Part shown: piece by piece, positions 1 to 6,943 of the stretch
Position numbering within the stretch: position 1 is the first letter of the stretch
Layout of the letters: the number at the start of each line of letters is the position of its first letter
Assembly: GCF_001579845.1 (NCBI RefSeq)
Contig: NZ_CP007440.1
Span: 5,106,029-5,170,028 of the forward strand
DNA: 64,000 nt
Source: Rhodoplanes sp. Z2-YC6860
GTDB taxonomy: Bacteria; Pseudomonadota; Alphaproteobacteria; Rhizobiales; Xanthobacteraceae
Direction: 5' to 3'
Made by a program: the position numbers and the translations under genes
Notes under the pieces: model-generated
Told to the model about the DNA's origin: nothing
What the model saw: the letters and a program-made list of their open reading frames with translations, nothing else
Databases searched by the model: none

Positions 1-882
1 GTCGCTCACCCCGAGTCCGAATGTCAGGACCTTCTCACGAAGTTCCGACGACTGGAGAACCTTGTCGATCTCCCGATTCATCCGGTCGAGGATCGCGGCA
101 GGGGTGCCGGCAGGAGCCACGACAGCAAACCAGCCATCGATGCGGAAGTCCGGCAGCGTCTCCGCAATCGTCGGAAGGCTTTCCAGGCCCGGGAAACGCT
201 CCGCCGAACTCACGCCAATCCAGCGAAGCATCGCTGCCTTTTCCGGTCCCCTGACCGCCGGAATGGAGCTGACCATCAACTGCACAGTCCCGGCCATTGT
301 GTCCTGCGCCATTTGCGGGCTCGACCGGTACGTCACCTCTGTCATTCCAATCTGGCCGCGTTTGTTGAGCAGCCGGCCGGCGATAATGGCCAGACCGCCA
401 CTGGCATCGACCGCGTAGGAAAGCTTGCCCGGATTGTTTTTGCCGTAGGCGATCAACTCCGGGATGCTTTTGACCGGCAGTCCCGGATTCACGCTGACGA
501 CCATCGGTCCTTTGTCGCAAACCATCGCGACAGGGGCGAAGTCGCGCCGTGGATCATATGGCACGGACTTGTAGAGATAGATGTTCGACGACAGCAGCGA
601 AGCCGGAGCCAACATGAATGTATCGCCATCCGGAGCCGCGCGAGCCGTGGCCTGCGCCCCGATAAAGCCGGCCGCCCCTGGCATGTTCTCCACGAACATG
701 GTCTGCCCGAGTCCCTGAGACACGCCCGTTGCCATCATGCGAGCCATGACGTCGACAGCATGACCGGCGCCAGTCGGCACGATCAGCTTGATCGGACGCG
801 AAGGCCAATCGGCGGCATGCGCGCTCGCGGAGAAGCTGAGAAGTGTTGCGACGAGCAGTGACCGGACAAAAGAACGCGTCAT
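1..882 (-). CDS. Bug/TctC-family solute-binding protein, 3' end cut by the window edge
   Basis: This is a periplasmic tricarboxylate-binding protein of the Bug (TctC) family. These proteins capture small carboxylates or related organic acids for a TctAB permease or for sensing. The frame stays open from the ATG at 882 to base 1, so about 294 codons are visible of a usual 320 or so, and the C-terminus lies outside the window. Residues 1-23 form a Sec signal peptide ending in SAHA. The mature start WPSRPIKLIVP followed by a Gly/Ala-rich loop is typical of Bug proteins, as is the later PYDPRRDFAPV segment. It is the last visible gene of the leftward unit that begins with the reductase at 2454, so it may bind the aromatic acid attacked by the neighbouring oxygenase. 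That role is inferred from position only. No TctA or TctB gene is in the window. Confidence 0.9.
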   Translation of the reverse strand, partial: MTRSFVRSLLVATLLSFSASAHAADWPSRPIKLIVPTGAGHAVDVMARMMATGVSQGLGQTMFVENMPGAAGFIGAQATARAAPDGDTFMLAPASLLSSNIYLYKSVPYDPRRDFAPVAMVCDKGPMVVSVNPGLPVKSIPELIAYGKNNPGKLSYAVDASGGLAIIAGRLLNKRGQIGMTEVTYRSSPQMAQDTMAGTVQLMVSSIPAVRGPEKAAMLRWIGVSSAERFPGLESLPTIAETLPDFRIDGWFAVVAPAGTPAAILDRMNREIDKVLQSSELREKVLTFGLGVSD

Positions 883-998
883 GGCGCCTGAGCATTCCTT
901 GAAACGAGTGATGGGGCGACGATTTTCCGGCGGTGAAATTCTCGGTGCGGCGGCATCGCGCCGCCGCACCTGCAGTCATCGGGCAGAACCAAAGAGCC

Positions 999-1340
999 TC
1001 AAGCCGCTTTGGTCACGGCGTTGACGGGTGGTTCGGTGTAGATCACCTCGCCGCCCGGATTGCGCGCGACCGCGAAGGTCGTGAAATACTCGATCTCCGG
1101 ATAGACACCGTAACGCTGCAGGATGCCGTCGAGCCAAGGGCCTTGATAGAAGGCCTTTGCGTCCGCCAGCGTTTCCCACTGATAGACGCCGCCGGCGACG
1201 CCGCTTTCGTTCCAGATGAACTGCTTGCTGATGAAGCCCTTCAGGCTGCCGAAGTCGGGGGCGATCTTGTGGAAGTGCTTGAGGCATTCGTTGCGGCCGA
1301 TGGTGGGCGGCAACTTGTAGCGGACGATGGCAGTGATCAT
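999..1340 (-). CDS. YdhR/ABM-like small monooxygenase-fold protein
   Basis: This 113-residue protein looks like a dimeric alpha/beta barrel (ABM or YdhR-like) protein. The family includes small cofactor-independent monooxygenases and proteins of unknown role. It begins MITAIVRYKLPP, a typical first beta strand, and has the conserved WNESGVAGGVYQWET and AKAFY elements that place an aromatic-lined pocket under the sheet. There is no signal peptide, so it should be cytosolic. It lies between the VanB-type reductase gene (130 bases upstream) and the Bug protein gene (116 bases downstream), all leftward, so it is probably co-transcribed with them. It may act on a hydroxylated or quinone intermediate of the oxygenase pathway. 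The fold call is fairly safe, while the substrate is unknown. Confidence 0.75.
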   Translation of the reverse strand: MITAIVRYKLPPTIGRNECLKHFHKIAPDFGSLKGFISKQFIWNESGVAGGVYQWETLADAKAFYQGPWLDGILQRYGVYPEIEYFTTFAVARNPGGEVIYTEPPVNAVTKAA

Positions 1341-1470
1341 GAGCGGCGCTCCCTGGTTTCATGCTGAAAGTGCTTAGCGAAAATTGTGCCAAAGGCGGCG
1401 TCTCGCGCTCGCCCCTGCTCTCCGGCATGCGAAGCCGCGCAATCCGAGTTCGATGCACAGCATAAGGTCA

Positions 1471-2454
1471 TCATAAATCCAGAACGAGACGTTCGCTCTT
1501 CGAGCCGGAGCAGCAGATCATCATGGTCTTGTTCGCGGCGTGCTCGCCATCCGACAGAACCGCGTCGCGATGATCCGGAATCCCCGCGATCACCTTGGTT
1601 TCGCAGACACCGCAGATTCCCTCCTGGCAGGATGAATCGAGTTCGAGCCCGGCCTCCCGCAGCGCTTCGAGGATCGTTTGGCCCAGCGGGATCAAAACCT
1701 CGCGACCGGAGCGAGCCAGTTCGACGACGAAACCACCGGCGGTGCTCGCCTCTTCCTTCGGCGTGAAATATTCGAAGTGAACCCGCTCGGGCGACAGCGC
1801 CACGGTCGCTGCACGAAAGACTTCGAGCATCGGCGCCGGCCCGCAGCAATAGAAGTGACTTCCCGCAGGCGCGTGCGCAACCACGCTCATGAGATCAAGC
1901 AGCGCACCATCATGTTCGTCGTCGCAATGGATATGAGCGAATGGCGCGCCGTCGAGATCGTCGAGAAACGCAAGCTGCGACCGCGAACGACCCGCGTAGT
2001 GGAGATTGAACGGGGCGCCGTCGGCGCGCAGCCGCTGGATCATCGCGAAGATCGGCGTAATGCCGATGCCGCCGGCGATCAGCACATGATGTGGCGCAGC
2101 CGCGGCAAGCGGAAAGTGGTTGCGCGGCGCGCTGATTCTGACCGCCTGGCCGACTTTCAACTCGTCGAAGATGTAACGCGACCCACCGCGGCTGTTGGGA
2201 TCGCGCTTGATCCCCAGCGTGTAGCAGTCGGGATTTTGATGCGGCGTCACCAGCGAATATTGCCGCGTCATCCCGTTCGGCAGATGCAGGTCGATGTGTG
2301 CGCCGGGCTCCGCCGGCGGCAGCGGCGCCTGATCGGAACGGGAGAAATCGAACAGGTTGGTGTCGTCCGCGGCAGGACGAATGGCGGCCAGACACACATC
2401 GATGAGGCCATTGCTGGCGGCCAGGGGCACCGGAGTGGTCACGGCAACTGTCAT
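1471..2454 (-). CDS. VanB/phthalate-dioxygenase-reductase type ferredoxin reductase
   Basis: This protein passes electrons from NAD(P)H through a flavin and a [2Fe-2S] cluster to a Rieske oxygenase. Domain order is an N-terminal flavin barrel with RQYS at residues 64-67, a nucleotide-binding domain with GGIGITP at 128-134, and a C-terminal plant-type ferredoxin with cysteines at 276, 281, 284 and 314. That order (ferredoxin last) is characteristic of phthalate dioxygenase reductase and vanillate demethylase reductase. The chosen start (MTVAVTTPV) gives 327 residues, close to the family's usual length of about 320. An upstream in-frame ATG at 2484 would add ten unconserved residues. The gene diverges from the oxygenase genes across a 111-base promoter region with two palindromes. 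It is almost certainly the electron donor for that oxygenase. Confidence 0.93.
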   Translation of the reverse strand: MTVAVTTPVPLAASNGLIDVCLAAIRPAADDTNLFDFSRSDQAPLPPAEPGAHIDLHLPNGMTRQYSLVTPHQNPDCYTLGIKRDPNSRGGSRYIFDELKVGQAVRISAPRNHFPLAAAAPHHVLIAGGIGITPIFAMIQRLRADGAPFNLHYAGRSRSQLAFLDDLDGAPFAHIHCDDEHDGALLDLMSVVAHAPAGSHFYCCGPAPMLEVFRAATVALSPERVHFEYFTPKEEASTAGGFVVELARSGREVLIPLGQTILEALREAGLELDSSCQEGICGVCETKVIAGIPDHRDAVLSDGEHAANKTMMICCSGSKSERLVLDL

Positions 2455-2494
2455 GCAGCCATCGTCAAATCGATGATTTCTCACTGATGTTATT

Positions 2495-2506
2495 ATTATC
2501 GATAAT
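2495..2506. promoter_or_regulatory. Putative GntR operator, copy 1
   Basis: The 12-base sequence ATTATCGATAAT is a perfect palindrome in the divergent promoter between the reductase and the oxygenase beta subunit. A copy with one change lies 28 bases away, centre to centre. It falls inside the spacer of the best leftward promoter candidate (TTGTCA, 17 bases, TAACAT). The nearby FCD-type GntR gene is the obvious binding candidate, but binding is inferred. Confidence 0.55.
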
Positions 2507-2508
2507 CA

Positions 2509-2536
2509 TTGACAACAGGAATATTGTCGATAATTT
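2509..2536 (+). promoter_or_regulatory. Candidate sigma-70 promoter for the oxygenase operon
   Basis: TTGACA at 2509-2514 is a perfect -35 hexamer. It is followed after 16 bases by TAATTT at 2531-2536 as a weaker -10. The second palindrome (2523-2534) overlaps this -10, so a protein bound there should block transcription of the beta and alpha subunit genes. This is read from the sequence only. Confidence 0.5.
2523..2534. promoter_or_regulatory. Putative GntR operator, copy 2
   Basis: ATTGTCGATAAT matches copy 1 (ATTATCGATAAT) at 11 of 12 positions. It overlaps the -10 region of the rightward promoter candidate and is 32 bases upstream of the beta-subunit ATG. Two copies in one short divergent promoter fit cooperative repression of both arms by the GntR protein encoded at the end of the rightward unit. 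Confidence 0.55.
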
Positions 2537-2565
2537 AGCCGGCGATTGCATATGCGGAGGTCAGC

Positions 2566-3063
2566 ATGCTCGCGCCGCGCTCGGACGTTTCTCTCGATGA
2601 AGCCGAACGTCTGATCTATCTCGAGGGCGAACTGCTTGATGACTGGCGGCTCGACGACTGGCTGAAGCTCTACACCGGCGACATGCTCTACCTGGTGCCC
2701 TCACCCGGCATGCCGATGGATTGCTCGCCGGACACCAGCCTGTTCCTGATCAATGACGATCGCTTCCGCATGGAAAGCCGCGTCAAGCGACTGAAGAAAA
2801 GGACGGCGCACTCCGAATATCCGCACTCCACCACCGTGCACATGTTCTCCAATCTGCGCATCGCGGCGCAGGATCAAAACGGCACGCACGTGCACGGCGT
2901 GTTCAATGTGTCGCGCTATCGCGACGGCATCACCGACATGTTCATGGGTCGCATGCGCTATCACTTGGTCAAGCAGGGCGACGACGTGTTGATCCGCTAC
3001 AAGCGCTGCGATCTCGGCGTCGATGAACTGGTGCCACAGGGACGCTTGACCATCATTCTGTAG
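2566..3063 (+). CDS. Aromatic-ring-hydroxylating oxygenase, beta (small) subunit
   Basis: This is the small structural subunit of an alpha3-beta3 Rieske oxygenase, with a cystatin/SnoaL-like cone fold. The 165 residues are the family's normal length. Conserved features are an N-terminal helix rich in acids, the WLKLYTGDMLYLVP strand, the DDRFRMESRVKRL segment and the C-terminal arginine-rich strand ending RLTIIL. The start is supported by GGAGG nine bases upstream of the ATG. The gene precedes the alpha-subunit gene, the reverse of the usual alpha-beta order, with a 35-base gap. It carries no metal site; family knowledge says it holds the hexamer together and can affect substrate choice. Confidence 0.92.
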   Translation: MLAPRSDVSLDEAERLIYLEGELLDDWRLDDWLKLYTGDMLYLVPSPGMPMDCSPDTSLFLINDDRFRMESRVKRLKKRTAHSEYPHSTTVHMFSNLRIAAQDQNGTHVHGVFNVSRYRDGITDMFMGRMRYHLVKQGDDVLIRYKRCDLGVDELVPQGRLTIIL

Positions 3064-3098
3064 GCTTCAACCGTTTCTCTCATTCCGGAGAGTTCGTC

Positions 3099-4463
3099 AT
3101 GGATCAATACATCGGCACCCCGCTCGAAGTCCGCTCGGACAAGGACGCCGGCCTGTTCCAGGTCTCGCGCCGTGTCTTCACCGATCCGGAAATTCTCGCC
3201 CGCGAGCATGAGAAGCTGTTCCAGCGCTGCTGGCTCTACCTCGGACATGACAGCGAGTTGTCGGAGCCCGGCTCTTTCCTGACCCGCACCGTCGCCGGCC
3301 GGGATTTTATCTTCAACCGGAACTCGCAAGGCAAGGTGAACTGCTTCTACAATCTCTGCACGCACCGCGGCGGCCGCGTCTGCCGCGAGAAGTCCGGCAA
3401 GGCCAGCGTTTTCCAATGCTTCTACCACGGCTGGGTGTTCGGGTCGGATGGCGGCCTGCGCGTCATCCCGCAGGAAGGCGCCTATCCGGAAGGCTACAAG
3501 AACGACAGCCGTGGCCTCGTGCACGTGCCGCGGCTCGAGCAATATCGCGGCTTCTTCTTCATCAACCTCGACGCCAATGCGATGTCGCTTTCGGACTATC
3601 TCGCCGGCGCCAAGGAATACATCGACAATATCGTCGATCAGTCCGAGATCGGCATGGCGATCATGCCTGGCGGTCAGAATTTTCAGGTCGATGCAAACTG
3701 GAAGCTCTGGCACGAGAACGGCATGGACCCGTTCCACGTCCAGAGCGTCCATTCGACCTATTTCGAATACGCCGCCGACGCCACCAAGGCCGGGACTGAC
3801 CGCGCCAACGCCCAGGGCGTGTCGACCGCGGAGTTCGATACCAAGGCCAGCGCCGAAGTGATGATGGCGGGCCGCTACAAGGCCCTGATGCAGACCAAGA
3901 CGAAGTTCGCCTTCGATCTCGGCAACGGGCACATGGCTTATGACTATCCGTCGAACCACGGCCGGCCCTTCGCGCAATGGCACCCGACCTGGGATCCGAA
4001 ATACAAGGCCGAGCTTGATCGCGTCTATCAGAAGGCCGTCGATCGCGTCGGTCCCGAACGCACCAAGAAGATGGCGCACTTCGACCATCACATTCTGATC
4101 TTCCCGAATCTCGCCATCGTCGATAATCACGGCATCATGATCCGCACCTACTTCTCCAAGAAGCCGGCGGAGATGCTGGTGCAGAGTTGGACCATCGCGC
4201 CGAAAGAGGAATCGCCGGAAATCCGCAAGCTTCGCCTGTTCAGCTACATGGACTTTCTCGGCCCGGCGGGCTTTGGCACGCCCGACGACGTCGAAGCGAT
4301 CGAAGCCGCACAACGCGGCTACAAAGGCGCGGAGGACTACGGCGGCTGGAACGACATCTCCGCCGGCGTCGCGCCGAAAGACCCGATGACCTTCGTCAAG
4401 CATGGTGACGAGGGCCGCATGCGAGTGTTCTGGACCAAGTGGCAAGAATACATGTCGAGCTGA
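3099..4463 (+). CDS. Aromatic-ring-hydroxylating dioxygenase, alpha (large) subunit
   Basis: This is the catalytic subunit of a Rieske non-heme iron oxygenase, which adds O2 to an aromatic ring. The Rieske [2Fe-2S] site is C87-x-H89 (CTHRGG) and C107-x2-H110 (CFYHGW). The mononuclear iron site follows in NWKLWHENGMDPFHVQSVH: D210 is the expected electron-bridging residue and H213 and H218 are iron ligands, with an acidic ligand expected near TPDDVEA. The 454 residues fit two-component alpha subunits of the benzoate/anthranilate/biphenyl type. An SD-like GGAGAG lies upstream of the ATG. It forms one transcription unit with the beta gene upstream and the GntR gene downstream. The substrate cannot be read from the sequence. 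The GntR-type regulator and the Bug protein nearby hint at an aromatic acid. Confidence 0.94.
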   Translation: MDQYIGTPLEVRSDKDAGLFQVSRRVFTDPEILAREHEKLFQRCWLYLGHDSELSEPGSFLTRTVAGRDFIFNRNSQGKVNCFYNLCTHRGGRVCREKSGKASVFQCFYHGWVFGSDGGLRVIPQEGAYPEGYKNDSRGLVHVPRLEQYRGFFFINLDANAMSLSDYLAGAKEYIDNIVDQSEIGMAIMPGGQNFQVDANWKLWHENGMDPFHVQSVHSTYFEYAADATKAGTDRANAQGVSTAEFDTKASAEVMMAGRYKALMQTKTKFAFDLGNGHMAYDYPSNHGRPFAQWHPTWDPKYKAELDRVYQKAVDRVGPERTKKMAHFDHHILIFPNLAIVDNHGIMIRTYFSKKPAEMLVQSWTIAPKEESPEIRKLRLFSYMDFLGPAGFGTPDDVEAIEAAQRGYKGAEDYGGWNDISAGVAPKDPMTFVKHGDEGRMRVFWTKWQEYMSS

Positions 4464-5197
4464 TGCCGCAACGAGATAACCGCAGCACCATGGATACCAG
4501 CAAGGTCGACGCTCGTAAAAAGAGCAAGCCGTCCAACGCAACGCGCGCCACCAAGCTTTATCGGGCGTTGAAGCTGGACATCATTCAGGGCGCTCTTGCT
4601 CCCCGCGAGCAGTTGCGCATCAACATGCTGTGCAACCGCTACGACACGGGCGCGAGCCCGTTGCGGGAAGCGCTCAACCGGCTGTCGGCTGAGGGCTTTG
4701 TTGTCCAGCATGATCAACGCGGGTTTGCGGTGGCGGATATTCCGCCAGAAGACCTGCACGAATTGACGTTCACACGTTGCCTGCTGAACGAAATCATGAT
4801 CCCGGCCGCCCTCAAGAACGGCGACGAGGCATGGGAAGAGCGAGTGGTCATTGCCCATCACCACTTGTCGAAGACGCCGCCATTCACATCCGATGGACAG
4901 GTCAACGAAGAGTATCTGAGCCGCCACCGTGAGTTCCATATGTCGCTCCTGGCTCCATGTGGCTCGCGATGGCTGCTGGAGTTGTCCGAGAAGCTTTTCG
5001 ACTGGGCGTTGCGCTACCAGTATCAGGCGCTACGCGCCGATATCGTCGGCTCCAGAGACGTCGCTCGCGAGCACAACGAACTCGTCAAGGCGACACTGGC
5101 CCGCGATGTCGCGAAGTCCATCAAGCTGCACAACGAGCATGTGCGATCGACAAGCCGTTATGCCACCGGCAAGCGGGAGCGAACGCCGGTCGTCTAG
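4463..5197 (+). CDS. GntR-family (FCD/FadR-type) transcriptional regulator
   Basis: This is a DNA-binding regulator with an N-terminal winged helix and a C-terminal all-helical FCD ligand-binding domain. The winged helix (about residues 20-90) contains the GntR signature LKLDIIQGALAPREQL, then GASPLREALNRLSAEGFV. The FCD domain shows HREFHMSLLAPCGS and a later REHNELVKA segment whose histidines normally bind a metal that holds a carboxylate ligand. The ATG at 4463 overlaps the alpha-subunit stop codon (TGATG), which suggests translational coupling. A second ATG at 4490 (MDTSKV) is an equally reasonable start. It probably represses the divergent oxygenase and reductase promoters through the palindromes at 2495 and 2523 and is released by the substrate or a product. 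Confidence 0.9.
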   Translation: MPQRDNRSTMDTSKVDARKKSKPSNATRATKLYRALKLDIIQGALAPREQLRINMLCNRYDTGASPLREALNRLSAEGFVVQHDQRGFAVADIPPEDLHELTFTRCLLNEIMIPAALKNGDEAWEERVVIAHHHLSKTPPFTSDGQVNEEYLSRHREFHMSLLAPCGSRWLLELSEKLFDWALRYQYQALRADIVGSRDVAREHNELVKATLARDVAKSIKLHNEHVRSTSRYATGKRERTPVV

Positions 5198-5205
5198 ACC
5201 GGAAT

Positions 5206-6873
5206 TCAGCGGAACAGCGCCCACTGCCGTTTGACGGCATCATAGGAGCAGACCTGCCCGGTCAGGCCCGAGTGCTCGATCCACTGCCGGACCAAACTCG
5301 TCTGGTCCCCGTCCTTCTGCAATAAATTCCAACCGGGAGGAAACCACCCGGCGAAGCCGTTCAGCGTGGGCAAGTGGATCTGGTTCGCGATCCACATGGC
5401 GTCCTGCTCATCCAGATATCGGGCGTCCTGCTGCCGGTGCGGCAGGGCATAGAATGCCTGACACGCGGCCGGCGGCGGCGGCACGGCCGCGAGGAACGCA
5501 AGCTCGTCGCTGCGCCGGATCTCGCTGTTCTTCATCAGGTTGATCTGTTCAACGAGACAAAACGCCAGGACACCCAAGGCAGCCCATCTCCGCACGCCGA
5601 TCGACCGCGCCGGCGCAATCCTCAGCCAGTGTTCGAGCAGCAGCGCGAGCGCAATCACGATCCAGATGTTCGCGACGAGTTGCAAACGCATGCCGGAGCG
5701 GATAGCGAGCGCGCCGGGCACGAGATAGCGGACCAGCCAGAATCCGCTGGCCGTGCCGATTTTCATCGTCAGCAGCCATCCGATCGACCAGGTGCTGATG
5801 GCGGCTCCAACCAGGACCGAACGCCAGCGCTCCATTGCGAACGCGCCGCGACTCAGCGCAACGGACAGCACAAGGGTCACGGCCGTCATGACCGGCGTGA
5901 CCGCCAGGAGATGCTCCCCGCCCCGGTTCGCGACGAAGCGTTCGACGACCGCGCCCCAGATCAGGTTCCATGGACTGACATTGATCAGATCGATCGGAAG
6001 CGGCGCGAACATGATGTATTCGCGATATTGGCGCAGCGGCGCGAGCGCCCGCACCGGCATATAAATCAACAGGAACGGAATGAAGGCGATCGCGAATGCC
6101 GCACCCGCTGTCGCGAGCAGCGCCGCGAGCGGACGCATGTTCTCGCGCAGGAATATGACGAGCCTGCCGCGCAGCGCGAGCGCAACCACGACACCCACGA
6201 TAAGCAGCGTCAGGCCGGACATCCAAGCTATGTAAACGTCGGATGCGAACAGCAGCGCGTAGAGCGCCGAGGCCAGCGCCACCCGCAAAATCGATCGCAG
6301 CGTGATGCGAGGAAAGTCCTCCAGCCCCCACAGCGCGAGCGCAACGATGACCGGAATGACGTAGAGCATCAGCATATTGGTGTGGCCGACGCCCGCTTTC
6401 ACAAAGAGATTGTTGGGGAACGTGATCAGGGCCGCGGCACACAGCGCGATCCAAGGCCGGATTTGCAGATAACGCACGCAGACGACAAGCGTGGCCATGG
6501 CGCAAGCGAAGGACAGCAGAATGAGAACGAGCTGGAACGAGACATACGGGTCGCATCCCGCGAACCGCAGCACCGCATATGGTACGCTGCTGAGGAGGAA
6601 GGCCGGAAAAAGGCCCAGCACGCCCTGCTGAGGATAGAAGTAAGGAGGCGAAGTGAACTCCGCGCTGCCGCGCAGGACGTTGTACAGGTGCTCGTTCAGG
6701 AGCACCTGCATCCGGCCGTCTCCTTGCTCGCCGAACACAAGATTGAAATGCGAGAACAGGGGATATCGAAAAAATGCCGCGGCGCCGGCGGCCCAAACAA
6801 GAACGCCCGCGGCGAGCACAGCCCACGACACGGGCCTGATGCAGCCTCGCAGATAAACGTCGGATGTGGTCAC
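5206..6873 (-). CDS. Polytopic membrane protein, probable GT-C-type glycosyltransferase
   Basis: This 555-residue inner-membrane protein has about ten to twelve hydrophobic segments and a soluble C-terminal part of about 110 residues. The first periplasmic loop holds EQGDGRMQVLLNEH, an acidic loop like the catalytic or metal-binding loop of GT-C enzymes that use polyprenyl-phosphate sugars. Other recognisable blocks are KAGVGHTNMLMLY and RSGMRLQLVANIW. The GTG at 6873 is chosen because GGCGAGAG precedes it and the signal-anchor helix begins about ten residues later. The longer frame up to 7263 would run through a terminator hairpin into the GMC gene. It ends nine bases from the convergent GntR gene. 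I do not recognise a named family member, and the acceptor is unknown. Confidence 0.7.
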   Translation of the reverse strand: MTTSDVYLRGCIRPVSWAVLAAGVLVWAAGAAAFFRYPLFSHFNLVFGEQGDGRMQVLLNEHLYNVLRGSAEFTSPPYFYPQQGVLGLFPAFLLSSVPYAVLRFAGCDPYVSFQLVLILLSFACAMATLVVCVRYLQIRPWIALCAAALITFPNNLFVKAGVGHTNMLMLYVIPVIVALALWGLEDFPRITLRSILRVALASALYALLFASDVYIAWMSGLTLLIVGVVVALALRGRLVIFLRENMRPLAALLATAGAAFAIAFIPFLLIYMPVRALAPLRQYREYIMFAPLPIDLINVSPWNLIWGAVVERFVANRGGEHLLAVTPVMTAVTLVLSVALSRGAFAMERWRSVLVGAAISTWSIGWLLTMKIGTASGFWLVRYLVPGALAIRSGMRLQLVANIWIVIALALLLEHWLRIAPARSIGVRRWAALGVLAFCLVEQINLMKNSEIRRSDELAFLAAVPPPPAACQAFYALPHRQQDARYLDEQDAMWIANQIHLPTLNGFAGWFPPGWNLLQKDGDQTSLVRQWIEHSGLTGQVCSYDAVKRQWALFR

Positions 6874-6897
6874 CGGCCAACTCTCGCCAAAAGAAAA

Positions 6898-6926
6898 GCC
6901 CCTCCTCGCCCGACGCGAGGAGGGGC
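6898..6926 (-). terminator. Rho-independent terminator of the GMC oxidoreductase unit
   Basis: A perfect 12-base inverted repeat (GCCCCTCCTCGC and its complement) with a five-base loop lies 17 bases after the stop codon of the leftward GMC gene. On the minus strand it is followed by CTTTTCTTTTG. It sits just before the ribosome-binding site of the next leftward gene, so that gene probably needs its own promoter or readthrough. Confidence 0.85.
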
Positions 6927-6943
6927 GCCCCGGTCTCAGACGA

